Counted from the first letter of the stretch, positions 38,168 to 50,609 are shown. The stretch: 58,256 bases of DNA from Welwitschia mirabilis (GCA_051453625.1 JBOZIK010000001.1:89791104-89849359); one strand, 5' to 3'. The notes: generated from the letters alone by a model not told the origin. Numbers and translations are program-made.

Positions 38168-41100
38168 GACATATGATCATTTAATTTAATATCAAAAATC
38201 ATAAAGACAAAATAAAAAATACATGAAATCATTGAAAGATCTTATAGTAGTGATATGAAAGGAAAAAGATTTATCTATATTAATAACATCAAGAAAAAAA
38301 CGTAGACACGCCTTTACAAATGACAATATCATATTACCAATATTACTTAATATTTTTTAAATATTTAATCACTTGCATGAGTTTTATTTCTTATTATCCT
38401 GACCTACCATACACTAATAATAAAAATACAAGGATTTGATGGAGGTTAAGAGTTCCAAGGAAGTGGCTTCATAGAAAATTGATAAAGAGTATAAATTTAT
38501 TCTTTATCCATTAACTTTTAATTTATTTTTATAGGTGGGTTTAATATTAAAACAACTTTATTTAAAAATATTCCTTTAACTATGAAAAATCTAGTCCATT
38601 TAGACATCAACTTACTAATAGATAAATGTATTCGTAAATTCTACAACTAAATTTAATAACTAAGATTTAATGATTTTCTAAAGGTATGGAACCATTGTAT
38701 TTCTTTTTAATTATTTATTTTTTAATATAAAAATCCTCATAGGTTTCATTTATAATTTCTTTTCATTTATTAACATTAATCTTGCTAGGTTCTTAAGCTT
38801 TATGAAGATTATTATTATGGTATTTAATGGTTAAATAAAATACTGAAAGTTAGTTCTTCTAAATAACAAGTTTAGTAATTAACAGATAAAACATGGTAAG
38901 AATAAATTAATTATAAACATAGCATTTATAACCTTAAAAAAGATATTAATGTACTAATAGTTAAGGGATAAAAAATAGCCATTTGAAAGTTCCTTAGAAA
39001 TTTAAATAATTAGGTATTAGAATAGTTATCTTAAACTTTTAAAAAAAAAGTTTCATACCTTGTTCATGTACTATATTCATAGTTGAGTTTATGTAAACCA
39101 ATGAGCTAAGAATCTCTACTTAGTAGTTACATATCATAGAATTTATCTTGAATCATAAATTTATAAGAATAGAAGAAATATTTCATCATGAAAGTATTAT
39201 TTCCTTTATAAATTTTCATTTTACAAAATCCCTCGGGTAAAGAAACATGTGAACCAATACATAATTTAAATTATTTTTAATAAAATTTTAGAAAAATAGT
39301 GTTTATTTTGATCACCTTCAATTAGTATTAAAATGTATCTTAGTGTTAATTACAATAATATAACAACAAGGAAAAGCACATATTTTGCTATTATTGAACA
39401 CTGAAGAGTTACATACATATGAAAGCAGTAAAAGAAGAAAAAAATTATATCATGTAGAAGAAAATTATGCATCTTCCACTTTCTTACACTAAGTATCTTT
39501 ATTTTTTTTCTGTTCATATTCTTAACATATATAATTATGTGCTATTATAAGAGCTATTTAAACATTTCTTTCATAATTAAGTCTCTGAGCCTTCTTAACA
39601 TGATGGATTTGACTAAGAAGATTGTAGGAAAATGGGATAATAGTACTGATGAAACTAATGAAAATACTAGTAAAATTGAATAGATATGAAAGATTTAAGT
39701 GGAAATGGATATAAGGTTATGATAGTTTAAAGTTGAGAGAAGTAATGTTAGTTAAAAGAACAAACTAATAGTAGCATTTGTGTGTTAGATGATTCCACCA
39801 ATGAATGTAACTAAATTGGTTAAGTAAGGTCTATAACAGCCAAGGATAATAAGTTTTGCATTATAAAATAGGCAAATGTGATGCATAATGAGTGTTTGAA
39901 TTTTTCATAGGAAAATAAGTGGGAAAATGAGGTGAAATTTTTATTCCATTGATTTCTTTTATTTAAGTTCATACAATGTACTAACCTATAATCACATATA
40001 TAATTTAAAGATTAATTATAAAAATTAACAACAAATGATACCTATTTTACAAATTAAGTTTAAATCATTAAAATGCATCACTCATGATGCTATCATTTAG
40101 GTAAGGCTTTAATTTATCAAGTAAGAGATCTTATTCTACTAAAACATGAAATAAAGAAAATAAGGTGATGCATTTCCTAAGTGAACTTCTCCAAATTTAT
40201 TTTAATTAATGCTATAAACATCATTATGATAAGATTTAATTTATTATCAATACATATGCAATATAATATATTGCTATTATTTAGTTTCTATTTTCTACAA
40301 ACATGAAAGAAAGATTTCATTAAAGGAAGAAGGTTCTTTGAAATTCACATTCAACATTCTTATGTTTATATCACATTAGATATTTAAACTTCTTTATTAG
40401 CAAAATAGATCATCAAATATTACCAGATCAAAATCAATCTATAGTGGTGTATAAAAACTATCATTGAAATGTTTTAAGAATGGGATTAACCATTGTTATA
40501 GATCCTATCAGTAATACTTTATGAAGGTCATAGCCATNNNNNNNNNNNNNNNNNNNNNNNNNNNNNNNNNNNNNNNNNNNNNNNNNNNNNNNNNNNNNNN
40601 NNNNNNNNNNNNNNNNNNNNNNNNNNNNNNNNNNNNNNNNNNNNNNNNNNNNNNNNNNNNNNNNNNNNNNNNNNNNNNNNNNNNNNNNNNNNNNNNNNNN
40701 NNNNNNNNNNNNNNNNNNNNNNNNNNNNNNNNNNNNNNNNNNNNNNNNNNNNNNNNNNNNNNNNNNNNNNNNNNNNNNNNNNNNTAGTTAAAAAATGTTA
40801 TTAATAAAATAAGAGAAAATTTTTAGCAACTAGACTATTAGAGACTTCTCACATCCATGATCCCACGAAATAGTAATTTATTCCTTCACATCTATCATTT
40901 CATAGGTTTTTTTTAAGTGTTCACTATTTCATCCATAGTTGGTAGAGGAAGAGGTGTTAATTATCTAGTTTTATGTATATAATTTGAATTTTTAAATTTA
41001 AGAGGATAAGTCATAAGTATATTGAAAAATAAATCCTATAGCTTCAAAGTAGACTTCACTTGTGATAGAAAGCAAATTATGCATAATGTTCCTAATTTTA

Positions 41101-41774
41101 ATGATCTGTGTTCAAAAAATGGATAGCATAAAATGCTCTCTATAGAGAGGAAAAGAATATTTTTAGCTGATAGTCTTTGGTTCCATGAAATGACCCTATT
41201 TTCCTTTTACATAAGTGCTATAACAATGCTATAGGACATGTTAAAGTGTTGTTTATGATATGCATAAATGAACCGATACAAATGACTAAATATCAAATTT
41301 TAATTTAAAATCTCCATAAATACACCATTTCTAGTATTTATGATATAAAATAATACATGATATTTAATATTTAAATTGCAACAATAAGTACATAGATATC
41401 CAAAAATAAATGTATATCATGAAATTATCCTAAAATTCATGTACATTATAACATTATATTTCTATAACTCATATGGTTTTTAACTTTATAGAAATTAACA
41501 TGAAAATAATTGTATAATGCAACTTAGAAGGCCATTATCATTGATCCATAAACATACAATGAAACCATTTCAAATAATTTTTTGCATGATAAAAGAGCAC
41601 ATGTTTTGGCTAGATGACTATATCATTCAATCTTGCAATCAGCAGTAATCCTTTCTTGGGATGTTTTAAAAAATTAAATAATTATTGCAAAAGCAAATTA
41701 AAAGTTAATGTAATGAAAAATATCTTTAGAGGAGGAAAAAATATAAAGGGCATAATAAATATATCCAACCATAT
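38168..41774. other. AT-rich non-coding DNA, nothing recognised
   Basis: No protein motif was recognised on either strand. There is an N-run at 40538-40784. Short frames such as 41614-41796 on the plus strand lie antisense to, or beside, the pseudogene and have no recognisable similarity. Confidence 0.45.
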
Positions 41775-41963
41775 ACTCATTAGAGGATTTCGCTAATAGT
41801 GATATTCAAAAATCATTTGTTTTTCTATTATCCATATGTGTGATCATCAGGTATAATTTCCCTTGGATTCTCTTCTCTAATTCTTAAATTTGTTACTCTT
41901 GTTATTTCTAGCCTACGTAAATATGATCTACATGATCTTTCTTATTACTTATAAGATCCTCTC
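41775..41963 (-). pseudogene. Exon relic: end of G-patch and C-terminus
   Basis: After an acceptor 'aatatag' the frame reads EDLISNKKDHVDHIYVG. One frameshift later it reads EITRVTNLRIREENPREII and PDDHTYG, then a run with stops aligning codon by codon with the family's YEQYKKRMMLGY end. Expected LGVG reads LRIR and NPGE reads NPRE, all G-to-A changes. The size of about 63 codons agrees with the family's C-terminal exon. Confidence 0.65.
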
Positions 41964-42053
41964 CTATATTTTATTTAAACATACTCTGAGATAAGCAAGA
42001 AAATAGAATAGAAAAGTGGAAAAACTAGTATTATATGCAAGCTACAATATTAC

Positions 42054-42265
42054 CTTCCTTTCATTTTAGTTTCAATAATAGTTCATGCCCAACATTATTT
42101 GCTTAAATTTTCATCTTCTTAGTTTCTTCTTTGATAACCCTTTTATTAGTAGCATCATTATGTTGTACTAAGAACCTTTTGAGTTCCTTAGGGGGGATGT
42201 ACTCATCCATATGATGACCTTTCTTTTGTAGCACTAGAAAATAAGCAATATTAGGGGGAGTCATC
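42054..42265 (-). pseudogene. Exon relic: pre-G-patch and start of G-patch
   Basis: The minus strand reads through 'GHHMDEYIPPKELKRFL', then KKMKI, a stop at an expected Gln, and NNVGHELLLKLK, a stop at an expected Trp, then KEG. The family pattern is HM..YIP.EEL..FL...K.KIQADNVGHKLLSKMGWKEG. The exon ends 'ggaag' followed by GTAATA, a phase-1 donor after the first base of a Gly codon; the next exon supplies 'ga', which restores the phase exactly. The acceptor AG is at 42266-42267. Confidence 0.7.
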
Positions 42266-42431
42266 CTTTAACGTGATAACTAACCATGATATATAAGAGA
42301 TGTTTCTAATGTAATTAGATCTAAAATTCATGAGAATTAAATATTTACATAGGAAACATATAAATAATAAAAGAGTAAAATAAACTCATAAACATTAAAC
42401 AAAGTAGTGTATAGAATAAAACCTTGTGCAC

Positions 42432-42547
42432 CTTATAAGAAAGTATGAGGTGGCTTTTCATCTTATTTCAATGATCTCTTCAACTCTTCTGGAGTAGATT
42501 TTTTCATGTAAAATTTCATAGTTACCAATGGATCTACTATTTGTTGG
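42432..42547 (-). pseudogene. Exon relic: DPxxxMxFYMKK segment
   Basis: Minus strand: 'QQIVDPLVTMKFYMKKSTPE', then ELKRSLK, a stop, DEKPPHTFL. It corresponds to the DPVAMM(E)FYMKKAA.EE...P...KDEMPPP block before the G-patch in plant SUGP1-like proteins. It is bounded by 'tttctag' (acceptor) and GTGCAC (donor). Confidence 0.6.
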
Positions 42548-42655
42548 CTAGAAACATTAGTAAAAATAAACTAAGGTAAGAATTATTTACCTATAAATGT
42601 TATACATTATTACTAGATAAAAATTAAAAATAGGTTAGATAAAAAAAAGCATTAC

Positions 42656-42799
42656 TATAGGAAGTGGCTAGATGTGGAGACCCATTGGAGCTTGAAACAT
42701 TTCTAGTAATTTCATAAGACGCAAAGGTATGCATTTGGTAATTGATCCTCTACTAAGAAGTGCTTTTCATTATTCATAGTATTAGATTGCTTGAACTAT
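42656..42799 (-). pseudogene. Possible linker exon relic
   Basis: The minus strand reads INYQMHTFASYEITRNVSSS followed by NGSPHLATSYS, a Ser-rich stretch like the YQ.PASALYE....SS linker of the family. Candidate donor GTAATG lies at 42650-42655 and candidate acceptor AG at 42800-42801. Confidence 0.4.
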
Positions 42800-43384
42800 C
42801 TGCATGGATCAATTATGTCAAATAGTAACATATAGTTTAAGGAATTTAAAACATGCCCATCATTTTAACTTTTTTAATATCAAGATAACTCTTACAAGCA
42901 TTAAAAAACCATGATTATAGAACATACATTATTTTAGAAATTGATAACACACACAAAATGGACCAATAATGAGATTCATAGGCCTTAAAACATTTAGAAT
43001 AGAAGTAATTTAGAGGTAACTTAGAGTTTGCTACCTCTTACTAAGAAAACTCCAAAGGCATAAGCCATAGGGGAGGAAATTGAAGATAGAAAACAATCAA
43101 GACAGACCCAAACATTAACTTTTTATAAAGAAATGAAAGATTCTAAAAATAGTAGCACATAGGAAATACATAACACTACAAGATTCTCTTCTTAAAGTCT
43201 AATGTAATCTAAATCAAATAGAGATGGAGTAATAAACTAATAAAATACTCAATAACTTCTAAGTACTATATGTTCTTTTCCTAGAATTAGACTCATCCCT
43301 TGCATAGAAATAAATAAAGAAAGAAATTGCATGTGATTTGATTTAAAAAAATAAATACAAAAACAAATAAAACTCATTTCTTAC

Positions 43385-43520
43385 ATATAAAATCATACGA
43401 GTCTAAATTTTATGTGATTCCTAATGAATGTAAATTTATTCAAGAATTTCAAGTGTCCAAATAACATTTTTCAAATTGCCTATTTTTAGATATGCCTAAG
43501 CCATGCATCATATTGATAAT
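43385..43520 (-). pseudogene. Possible SURP domain exon relic
   Basis: The minus strand reads ISKNRQFEK and, in a shifted frame, GHLKFLNKFTFIRNHIKFRL. The SURP pattern is (V)AKNGRQFE...NPGDTPFKFLFD....YYEYRL. A donor GTAAGAA follows at 43384. The match is weak because of decay, but the order and position fit the gene. Confidence 0.4.
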
Positions 43521-44254
43521 TAATTAAATCTAATGAGTCTTTTTCAAACCACTTATCTATAGGGCCTTCATGTGAAGCTTTTTTTATTAACATTAATGCT
43601 GAGAATCGAAACCCTTTATTGCACACTCTTACAAGTCTATTTTCATTATTGAAACTTAATGGAATTTAAGTAAAATGAGTAAGTTTATAAAATAAAACAT
43701 AATTCTTAAAAAAAAAGGATTAAATCTTGTCTAAAAACTAGGCTCATTAAGATGGGATACATCCAAGTTGTGAATTTCTTTTTGTTTTATTAAACATTAT
43801 GAAACTCATAGTAATTGTTCTATTAAAAACAAAGGAAAAAAACTTGAAGCTTCAGGAAATGATCAATTTTATTCCTTTGTTGCTATAATTTTTTTTCATA
43901 ATATAAGATGTTCTACATGAATTAAAATTTACAAAAGATGAACAACATGCACAAAACTATAAAACATAAAATAAACTAAGAAATATCTAGCCTAGTGAAA
44001 TGATCATTTATTGGAAAAATGTAATGTCCATTAAGTTTTTCTAATATCTAAAATACTACTTTATTAAAAAAAAGGCTTACCAAGACTCAAAAAAATAAAA
44101 AATAATGTTAAGAAAAAAAGTCTTAGATGAGAAGTTACCTTCCATACAATCATGGCATCCTGGTTAATTCCCTTTTAATATTATTAGGTATAATTAGTAG
44201 CTTTATTAAGAATCAACAGTGTAAACTTAGCCATGTTTATTATAGAGAAATAAG

Positions 44255-44913
44255 AATAGTATCACCACCAAAGGTGGAGATCTTTTTGAAAAAAATGTTT
44301 TAGGAATGGACAAGGCAAGAAGGTTAAGGAAGGAAGCACCAGCTATCCTGTAAAGGGTGCATCAGCATTTTGCATACTCCATAATATTACTTGTAAAGAA
44401 AAACACAAACCTTAGCACATATTTATGTAACAATTGGTATTTTAATATAAATCTGGAAAGAATATTTAAGTATCATTACGTGCATACTTTGTTACTTAAA
44501 AAAGTAATACTATTTCTCTTTGCTATTGTTTGTGTAGCTGAACATAAACTAAGATAATTAATAGTACTTAGAAATAAGTAGTTTCTAGCATCTCATCTAA
44601 ACTCTATCATGCTTTATTACTTTAATGATTCCCTCATTCTATAATATATGTTCATAGTAATTTAGTAGTAATAAACCAACCTAACTAGTGTAAGTAACAT
44701 AATCATGATACTATCATGATGATGCATTTTAAACTAAATGGTTTAATCTCAACTAGTTATTTAATAAGCCTTTGGTTATTTTTATTTAATGATGTAAGCT
44801 TATTTTTAGGTTAATAATAGCATAGTTTCTACATTTTTCCAGTATTATTTTACATTATTTGATATTATTTAGTGATATTTTCTAAACTTATTTCATCATA
44901 TAAGCATTCATCA
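44255..44913 (+). repeat. 5' LTR of the gypsy element (left boundary uncertain)
   Basis: Clear similarity to the window's right end starts at 'aatagtatcaccaccaaag' (44255) and 'aatagaatcaccaccaaag' (57910) and continues through 'tgtaaagggtgcatcagcat' and 'taaaaaagtaat'. The left end may extend to about 44107, where a 'tgttaag' is followed by weakly similar sequence. The right end 'attcatca' sits three bases before the primer binding site. Confidence 0.65.
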
Positions 44914-44916
44914 CTT

Positions 44917-44933
44917 TGGCGCTAGAAGAAAGG
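44917..44933 (+). other. Primer binding site of the gypsy element
   Basis: The sequence tggcgctagaagaaagg starts three bases after the LTR end. TGG plus a GC-rich start complementary to a tRNA 3' CCA end is expected there. It differs from the tRNA-Asp-type TGGCGCCGTTGCC usual in Athila elements, so the primer tRNA is left unassigned. Confidence 0.65.
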
Positions 44934-44939
44934 TCATTC

Positions 44940-45970
44940 TAAAATCAACTAATGAAGATAATAGAAGCTATAATCCAATAAGATAGATAAATAAAATAGC
45001 AGGATGAAAAAGGTAAGCTTGTTAGTGACCTGCATAAATATCATCTAGATGAGCAGACTAGAAATAAAGTTAAAATAGAAGTAAAAGAAGAGGATTTTAT
45101 AGAAGATTAAGTTACACTTGGAAAGATGGTAAAAGAATAAATCTTTCCTAAATTGATGATTGAATTTGAGCAAAGATTACATAACATTCTTGCATCACCT
45201 CACTTACAAGGAAGATATTCTCAAATGATTTTAGTAAAAGAATCTAAAAAGAAAGTTGTTATAGGATGCTATTAAAAAGATGATGGAGATTCAAGAATAT
45301 TAGATCATGATACCCACTAGTTAGAAGATTTAAGTTCTATTAGTCCTATAGCCTTATAACAACTAAGTAAAGTAAGAAATATAAATATTATGACAATACC
45401 CACTTTTAAAGGTAAAAATTTAGAAGAACCCCTATTACATTTTAGCTTGTTTGATGCCTTTTATAAATCTAACTATCTTGACTTATAATTATACTTTATG
45501 AGATATTTTCCTTTTTTTCTAAAGTATACACTTGGCTATAGTATCAAAAAAATTCTAATCATGCTTTTAGTTCTTAGGGAACTCTTTAGAATGCTTTTCT
45601 AGCCAAATTTCAACACATGAGGATGGTTGAACTTCTAAGGGAATAAATCTTAAATAGTAAACAAAGGGATAAGAAAGATTTATTGAGTTCATGAAGAGGT
45701 ATAACATATTATTATATAAATGTTCTAATCATGGAATCACAGCTAGGGAATAAGTCAAAGCCTAACTTAGAGGATTACAGATTCAAATATTAAAAGAATT
45801 ATATTTGTTATGCAGAGGAAGCATTAAGACAAAGAAAGTTCAAGAAGTGGGAGAATCCATTACTTAATTCTATAACATGAGTCAAGGATGAGGATAAGAA
45901 AATAAGAAAACAAAAAGAAGAACAAGGTAAATGAGGTATATACCCCAGAACTAGATGGTATTATATATAG
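44940..45970 (+). pseudogene. Gypsy gag, first copy (decayed)
   Basis: Positions 45043-45970 align with 46071-46999 over about 930 bp, with clearly more differences than other gap flanks in the window. Both copies contain 'tagaagatttaagt', 'aatcctatagccttataa' and 'acatgagtcaaggatg' type landmarks in the same order. This copy carries more stops, and the region before the gap ends at 45970. It may be a second element's gag joined here by the assembly, or a real duplication. Confidence 0.55.
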
Positions 45971-46070
45971 NNNNNNNNNNNNNNNNNNNNNNNNNNNNNN
46001 NNNNNNNNNNNNNNNNNNNNNNNNNNNNNNNNNNNNNNNNNNNNNNNNNNNNNNNNNNNNNNNNNNNNNN

Positions 46071-47715
46071 TATGGTCTAGATGAGTGGACCAGAAATAAT
46101 GTTAAAATAGAAGTGGAAAAAGAAGATTTCACAGAGAATGAAGTCATTCTTGAAAAGGTGGTAAAAGAAGAAATTTTTCATAAACTGATAATTAAATTTA
46201 AGTAATGATTACATAAAATTCTTGCATCATCTTCCTCACAAGGATAATCTTCTCAAAAAGCTCAAGTAAAAGAACCCCAAAAAAAGTTATAACATAATGC
46301 TATTAAGAAGATAATGGAGATTCAATACCATTAAATCATGATATCCATTAGGTAGAAGATTTAAGTCCTATTAATCCTATAGCCTTATAATAACCAGACA
46401 AAGTAAGGGATATAAATAATACTATAATACCTACTTTTAAAGGTAAAAAATTAGAAGAACCTCTATTACATTTAAAATTATTTGATACCTTTTGTAAAGC
46501 CAATTATCTTGACTCAGAATCAGGATTTCTAAGTTATTTTCCTTTTTTCCCTAAAACAAGATGCTCCATTATGGTATGACAGGAATCCTAATCATGCTTC
46601 TAGTTCCTAGGAATCTCTTAAAAGTGCTTTCTTAGTGAAATTTTAACTCATGAGGATGGTTGAAGATATAAGGAAATGAATCTTAAACATTAAGCAAAGA
46701 GATAACAAAAGATTTGCTGAGTTTATGGATAGGTATAACATATTATTAGCTAAATGTACTAATCATAGAATCATAGCTAGGGAATGAGTTAGAGTCTTAC
46801 TTAGAGAACTACAAAGTCAGAAATTAAAAGAATTAGACTTGTTATGTAGAGAAAGCATTAAGACAAAGAATGTCTAAGAAGTAGAAGAAGACATAACCTA
46901 GTTTTATAACATGAGTCAAGGATGGAGACAAAAAAATGAAAAAAAGAAAAAGTAAAATGAAGTATATACCCTAGAAGTAGATGATAGTGTGTATAGGTCA
47001 AAACATATTAGTATAATTGAAGAAGTAGATGAAAAAGTGACTAATAGTATGCTAGAAAAATTTGACCGGTTTGCTGTACAACACTTTAAGGAGGAAGAAG
47101 GACTTAAATGTGAACACTGTGGGGAAAATAATTTTGATGGAACAAACTATCCTTAAATGCAACAATTTATTCAATGGTTAGATATAAATATATTAGATTT
47201 AAATCCTATAAATCAATCTCAAACTAAAAAGAAACCATATTATTACCAAAGAAGAAAATGGGAAGGTAAATTAGAAAGGCCTTTACAAAGATATGTAAAT
47301 TCAAAAAGAAAAGAATAATATGATTACTAAAGAAATTGGAAAAGTAAAAATTCAAAGGATTAAAGAGAAAAATCAAAAATGGAGAAAAGAGAAGGAAAAA
47401 TCTCTACTCAACCTCAACCAAATCCTAGAGAAACAACAAGTAAGGTAATAACTACTAGATCCAGAAAATAGAAAGTAATGTATGAATTATAGAGAAAGAA
47501 TACAAATTTAAATAATTTCCAATATAAAGAATAAAAATAGTAATAAGGAAAAACAATGTTTGATGCCTCAATAGATTCTTTACCTTTTTGAATGAAAATT
47601 AAACAAATAGAACATTCAAAAGTTAAAAAGAATATAGAATATCTGATGAGGATATTAGAAGACACAAAAATATCATTACCTCTTTTAAAGTTTCTGAGAT
47701 ATGTGCCTATGTATT
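46071..47715 (+). pseudogene. Gypsy gag (retrotransposon gag domain), second copy
   Basis: The frame reads WYDRNPNHASSS at 46572, a stop at an expected Gln, ESLKSAFLVKF, then RDNKRFAEFMDRYNILLAKC and TNHRIIARE. This matches the retrotransposon gag core (W...F..L...F...F...K......F..R...). Downstream, KFDRFAVQHFKEEEGLKCEH then CGENNFDG contains a CxxC pair at 47109, possibly half of a zinc knuckle. ISLPLLKFLRYVPMY (about 47669-47713) is the (I)PL..A(I)...P.YAKF region that precedes the protease in this clade. The product would form the element's virus-like particle. Stops replace Gln and Trp codons. Confidence 0.65.
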
Positions 47716-47717
47716 AA

Positions 47718-48640
47718 AAACAAATAAAGAGCATGTGTTCAAAACATAAGAGTAAAAAAGAAAGAAAAAAGAATAAAACAAATTAAAATGGTAAGGAAGT
47801 ATTAAGTTTCCTAGGATTCCATGCAAGTTCTTTAAAATAAAAAATGTAAAAAGTATAGTGATCCTAGAATACCTATTACAGATGTAAACATTAATGGAAA
47901 ACTCAAAGTAGAAGCACTTATGGATCTTGNNNNNNNNNNNNNNNNNNNNNNNNNNNNNNNNNNNNNNNNNNNNNNNNNNNNNNNNNNNNNNNNNNNNNNN
48001 NNNNNNNNNNNNNNNNNNNNNNNNNNNNNNNNNNNNNNNNNNNNNNNNNNNNNNNNNNNNNNNNNNNNNNNNNNNNNNNNNNNNNNNNNNNNNNNNNNNN
48101 NNNNNNNNNNNNNNNNNNNNNNNNNNNNNNNNNNNNNNNNNNNNNNNNNNNNNNNNNNNNNNNNNNNNNNNNNNNNNNNNNNNNNNNNNNNNNNNNNNNN
48201 NNNNNNNNNNNNNNNNNNNNNNNNNNNNNNNNNNNNNNNNNNNNNNNNNNNNNNNNNNNNNNNNNNNNNNNNNNNNNNNNNNNNNNNNNNNNNNNNNNNN
48301 NNNNNNNNNNNNNNNNNNNNNNNNNNNNNNNNNNNNNNNNNNNNNNNNNNNNNNNNNNNNNNNNNNNNNNNNNNNNNNNNNNNNNNNNNNNNNNNNNNNN
48401 NNNNNNNNNNNNNNNNNNNNAAACAAATTAAAAGCATGTATTCAAAACAAAAGAGTAAAAAAAAAAAAAAAATAAGAAAGAACAATAAATTAAAATGGTA
48501 AAGAAATATCAAGTTTCTTAGGCTTCTACACAAGTTCTTCAAAACAAATAATACAAAAAGTATAGTAATCCTAGAACACCTATCATAGATGTAAGAATTG
48601 ATGGAAACATTGAAGTAGAAGCACTTATGAATCTTGGAGT
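47718..48640. other. 491-N gap with duplicated flanks at the protease
   Basis: 47718-47929 recurs at 48421-48640 with roughly one difference in seven bases, separated by 491 N (47930-48420). The divergence is higher than at the 100-N joins, so two different element copies may be joined here. Confidence 0.7.
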
Positions 48641-48720
48641 AAGTATCAATGTCATGACCTATAAAACTTATGAAGACTTAGAAAAATCAAAGTAAATACC
48701 TTATCAAGGAAAAGTATACT
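48540..48720 (+). pseudogene. Gypsy aspartic protease remnant
   Basis: The frame reads SNPRTPIIDVRIDGNIEVEA then LMNLGVSINVMTYKTYEDL. Plant gypsy proteases have a DLGAS.N(L)MP active-site motif. Here the catalytic Asp is Asn and Ala is Val. In the flank before the gap (ending 47929) the motif is LMDLG, so Asp is kept there. Confidence 0.7.
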
Positions 48721-49893
48721 TAGTAGATGGCTTAGTAGTGACATCTGAAGGAGTTTTAAAGGATGTACCCATTGAACTCTAAGGTTTCATCTACTTAATA
48801 GATCCATTAGTAATAAAAAAATCAAGAAGATACCCATGCAGTGATCTTAGGAGAACCTTGAATACTCTAAATACTATTATTTATTCTAGAAGAAAGGTAA
48901 TGAAAATAAGTCTAAGAGATCATAAGAAAGAGAATAAACTTTCTGATGCAGCAATTATTGAAGAAATGGTATAGAATACAAAAGTAAGAACCGATGCAAT
49001 TATAATGTAGGAAGTTAATCTAGTGTTAAATAAACAAAATGAAGAGATAGAAAAGCCTCCACTTAAGAAAGGGTTATAATACATCAAAGATTTATTAACT
49101 CAAGAGATAAAAAAGCCTTCACTTAAGGAAGGATTAGAATATGTCAAAGTAGCTTCTAATATACCTCTAACGATAAATAGTTATTTAACTCATTCTCAGA
49201 AAAGAAAACTTAAGAGAATCTTGATTAAAAGAAAAGAAGCCTTTACTTGAAATTGTACAAATATTAAAGAAATAGATTCAAGAATATGCTAACAAAGAAT
49301 CTATTTAGATATTCTATCAAACCAAGCTAGCAACCAAAAATAAGATGTAACCCAGACATGCAAGAAATAATTAACTAAGAGATTTTCAAACTCTTGGATG
49401 TAGGATTCATCTATCCTATATTAATTCATAATGGGTTAGTTCTATAACAGTTGTGTTAAAGAAAGGAAGTAAATGAAGAGAGTGTATAGAATTTAGAATG
49501 TTAAATACTACAACTTATAAAGTTCACTTTCCCATTTTATTGATAGACTAATTTCTAGAAAGGGTATCTAAACATTGATACTACAGCTTGCTAGATAAAT
49601 ACAATGGCTATAACCAAGTCCGTATAGCTTTATAAGACTAAGCCAAAACAACTTTCACTTATCATTAGAGTACTTATGCCTATAAAGTACTACCATTTAA
49701 ATTATGTAATGCTCTTGCTACTTTTTAAATATTAGTAAATGACATTTTTAAGATATGATAAGAAGATCAATCAAAGTATTTATGGATGAATTCTCAATGT
49801 TTAGAAATGACTTTGAAGAGTTACTTAATAGAGTAGAAAGCGTTTTAGAAAGATGCAAAGAAAAATACCTTAGACTTAGCTAGTCAAAAAGTC

Positions 49894-50157
49894 ATTTTAT
49901 GGTAATAGAAGGCATAGTACTAGTACATAAGAATTCTTAAAAAGGAATTTAAAATGATGAATAAAAAATTAAAGTNNNNNNNNNNNNNNNNNNNNNNNNN
50001 NNNNNNNNNNNNNNNNNNNNNNNNNNNNNNNNNNNNNNNNNNNNNNNNNNNNNNNNNNNNNNNNNNNNNNNNNNNATTTTATGGTAATAGAAGGAATAGT
50101 ACTAGTACATAAGAATTCTTAAAAAGGAATTTAAACTGATGAATAAAAAATTAAAGT
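49894..50157. other. 100-N gap with 82-bp duplicated flanks
   Basis: 49894-49975 and 50076-50157 are the same RT segment with only a few differences, separated by exactly 100 N. Confidence 0.85.
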
Positions 50158-50215
50158 TATAAAAGACATCTCACCCCAAATAAAATTAAAAGAATTGAGA
50201 TCTTTTCTAGGACAT

Positions 50216-50549
50216 GTTATATATTATAGAAGATTCACATCCAAATTCAGTAAAGTTGCTAAACCTTTGAGTAACCTCTTACAAAAGGATGTAGAATATG
50301 AATGGACTAATGAATGTCAAAATGCTTATCAANNNNNNNNNNNNNNNNNNNNNNNNNNNNNNNNNNNNNNNNNNNNNNNNNNNNNNNNNNNNNNNNNNNN
50401 NNNNNNNNNNNNNNNNNNNNNNNNNNNNNNNNGTTAAATATTATAGAAGATTCACATACAAATTCAGTAAAGTTGCTAAACCTTTAAGTAACCTCTTACA
50501 AAAGGATGTGGAATATGAATGGACTAATGAATGTCAAAATGCTTATCAA
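50216..50549. other. 100-N gap with 117-bp duplicated flanks
   Basis: 50216-50332 and 50433-50549 both encode the YYRRFT.KFSKVAKPLSNLL segment with only a few differences, separated by exactly 100 N. Confidence 0.85.
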
Positions 50550-50609
50550 ACTTTAAAAGATGAATGTTTATCATCACCTATTTTAGAAGGGCCAAATTAA
50601 ATAAGATCA

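Larger units (their letters stand above)
41775..43520 (-). pseudogene. SURP and G-patch domain protein (SUGP1-like) pseudogene, introns kept
   Basis: Four or five minus-strand exon relics lie in gene order: a possible SURP exon (about 43520-43385), a low-complexity linker exon (42799-42656), a 'DPLVTMKFYMKKSTPEEL' exon (42547-42432), a G-patch exon (42265-42054) and a C-terminal exon (41963-about 41775). Plant SUGP1-like proteins are nuclear splicing factors with SURP repeats and a C-terminal G-patch that can contact DEAH helicases. Introns with GT and AG ends separate the blocks, so it is a duplicated or dead chromosomal copy and not a retrocopy. Stops, a frameshift and Gly-to-Arg changes in conserved positions show it is non-functional. 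The 5' part was not found. The family call rests on recall of the plant protein pattern and needs a search. Confidence 0.65.

Noticed and set aside
47718-48640. Real tandem duplication of the protease
   Set aside because: The two copies lie on either side of a 491-N gap like the other duplicated joins, so an assembly cause is more likely; kept only as a point to check.
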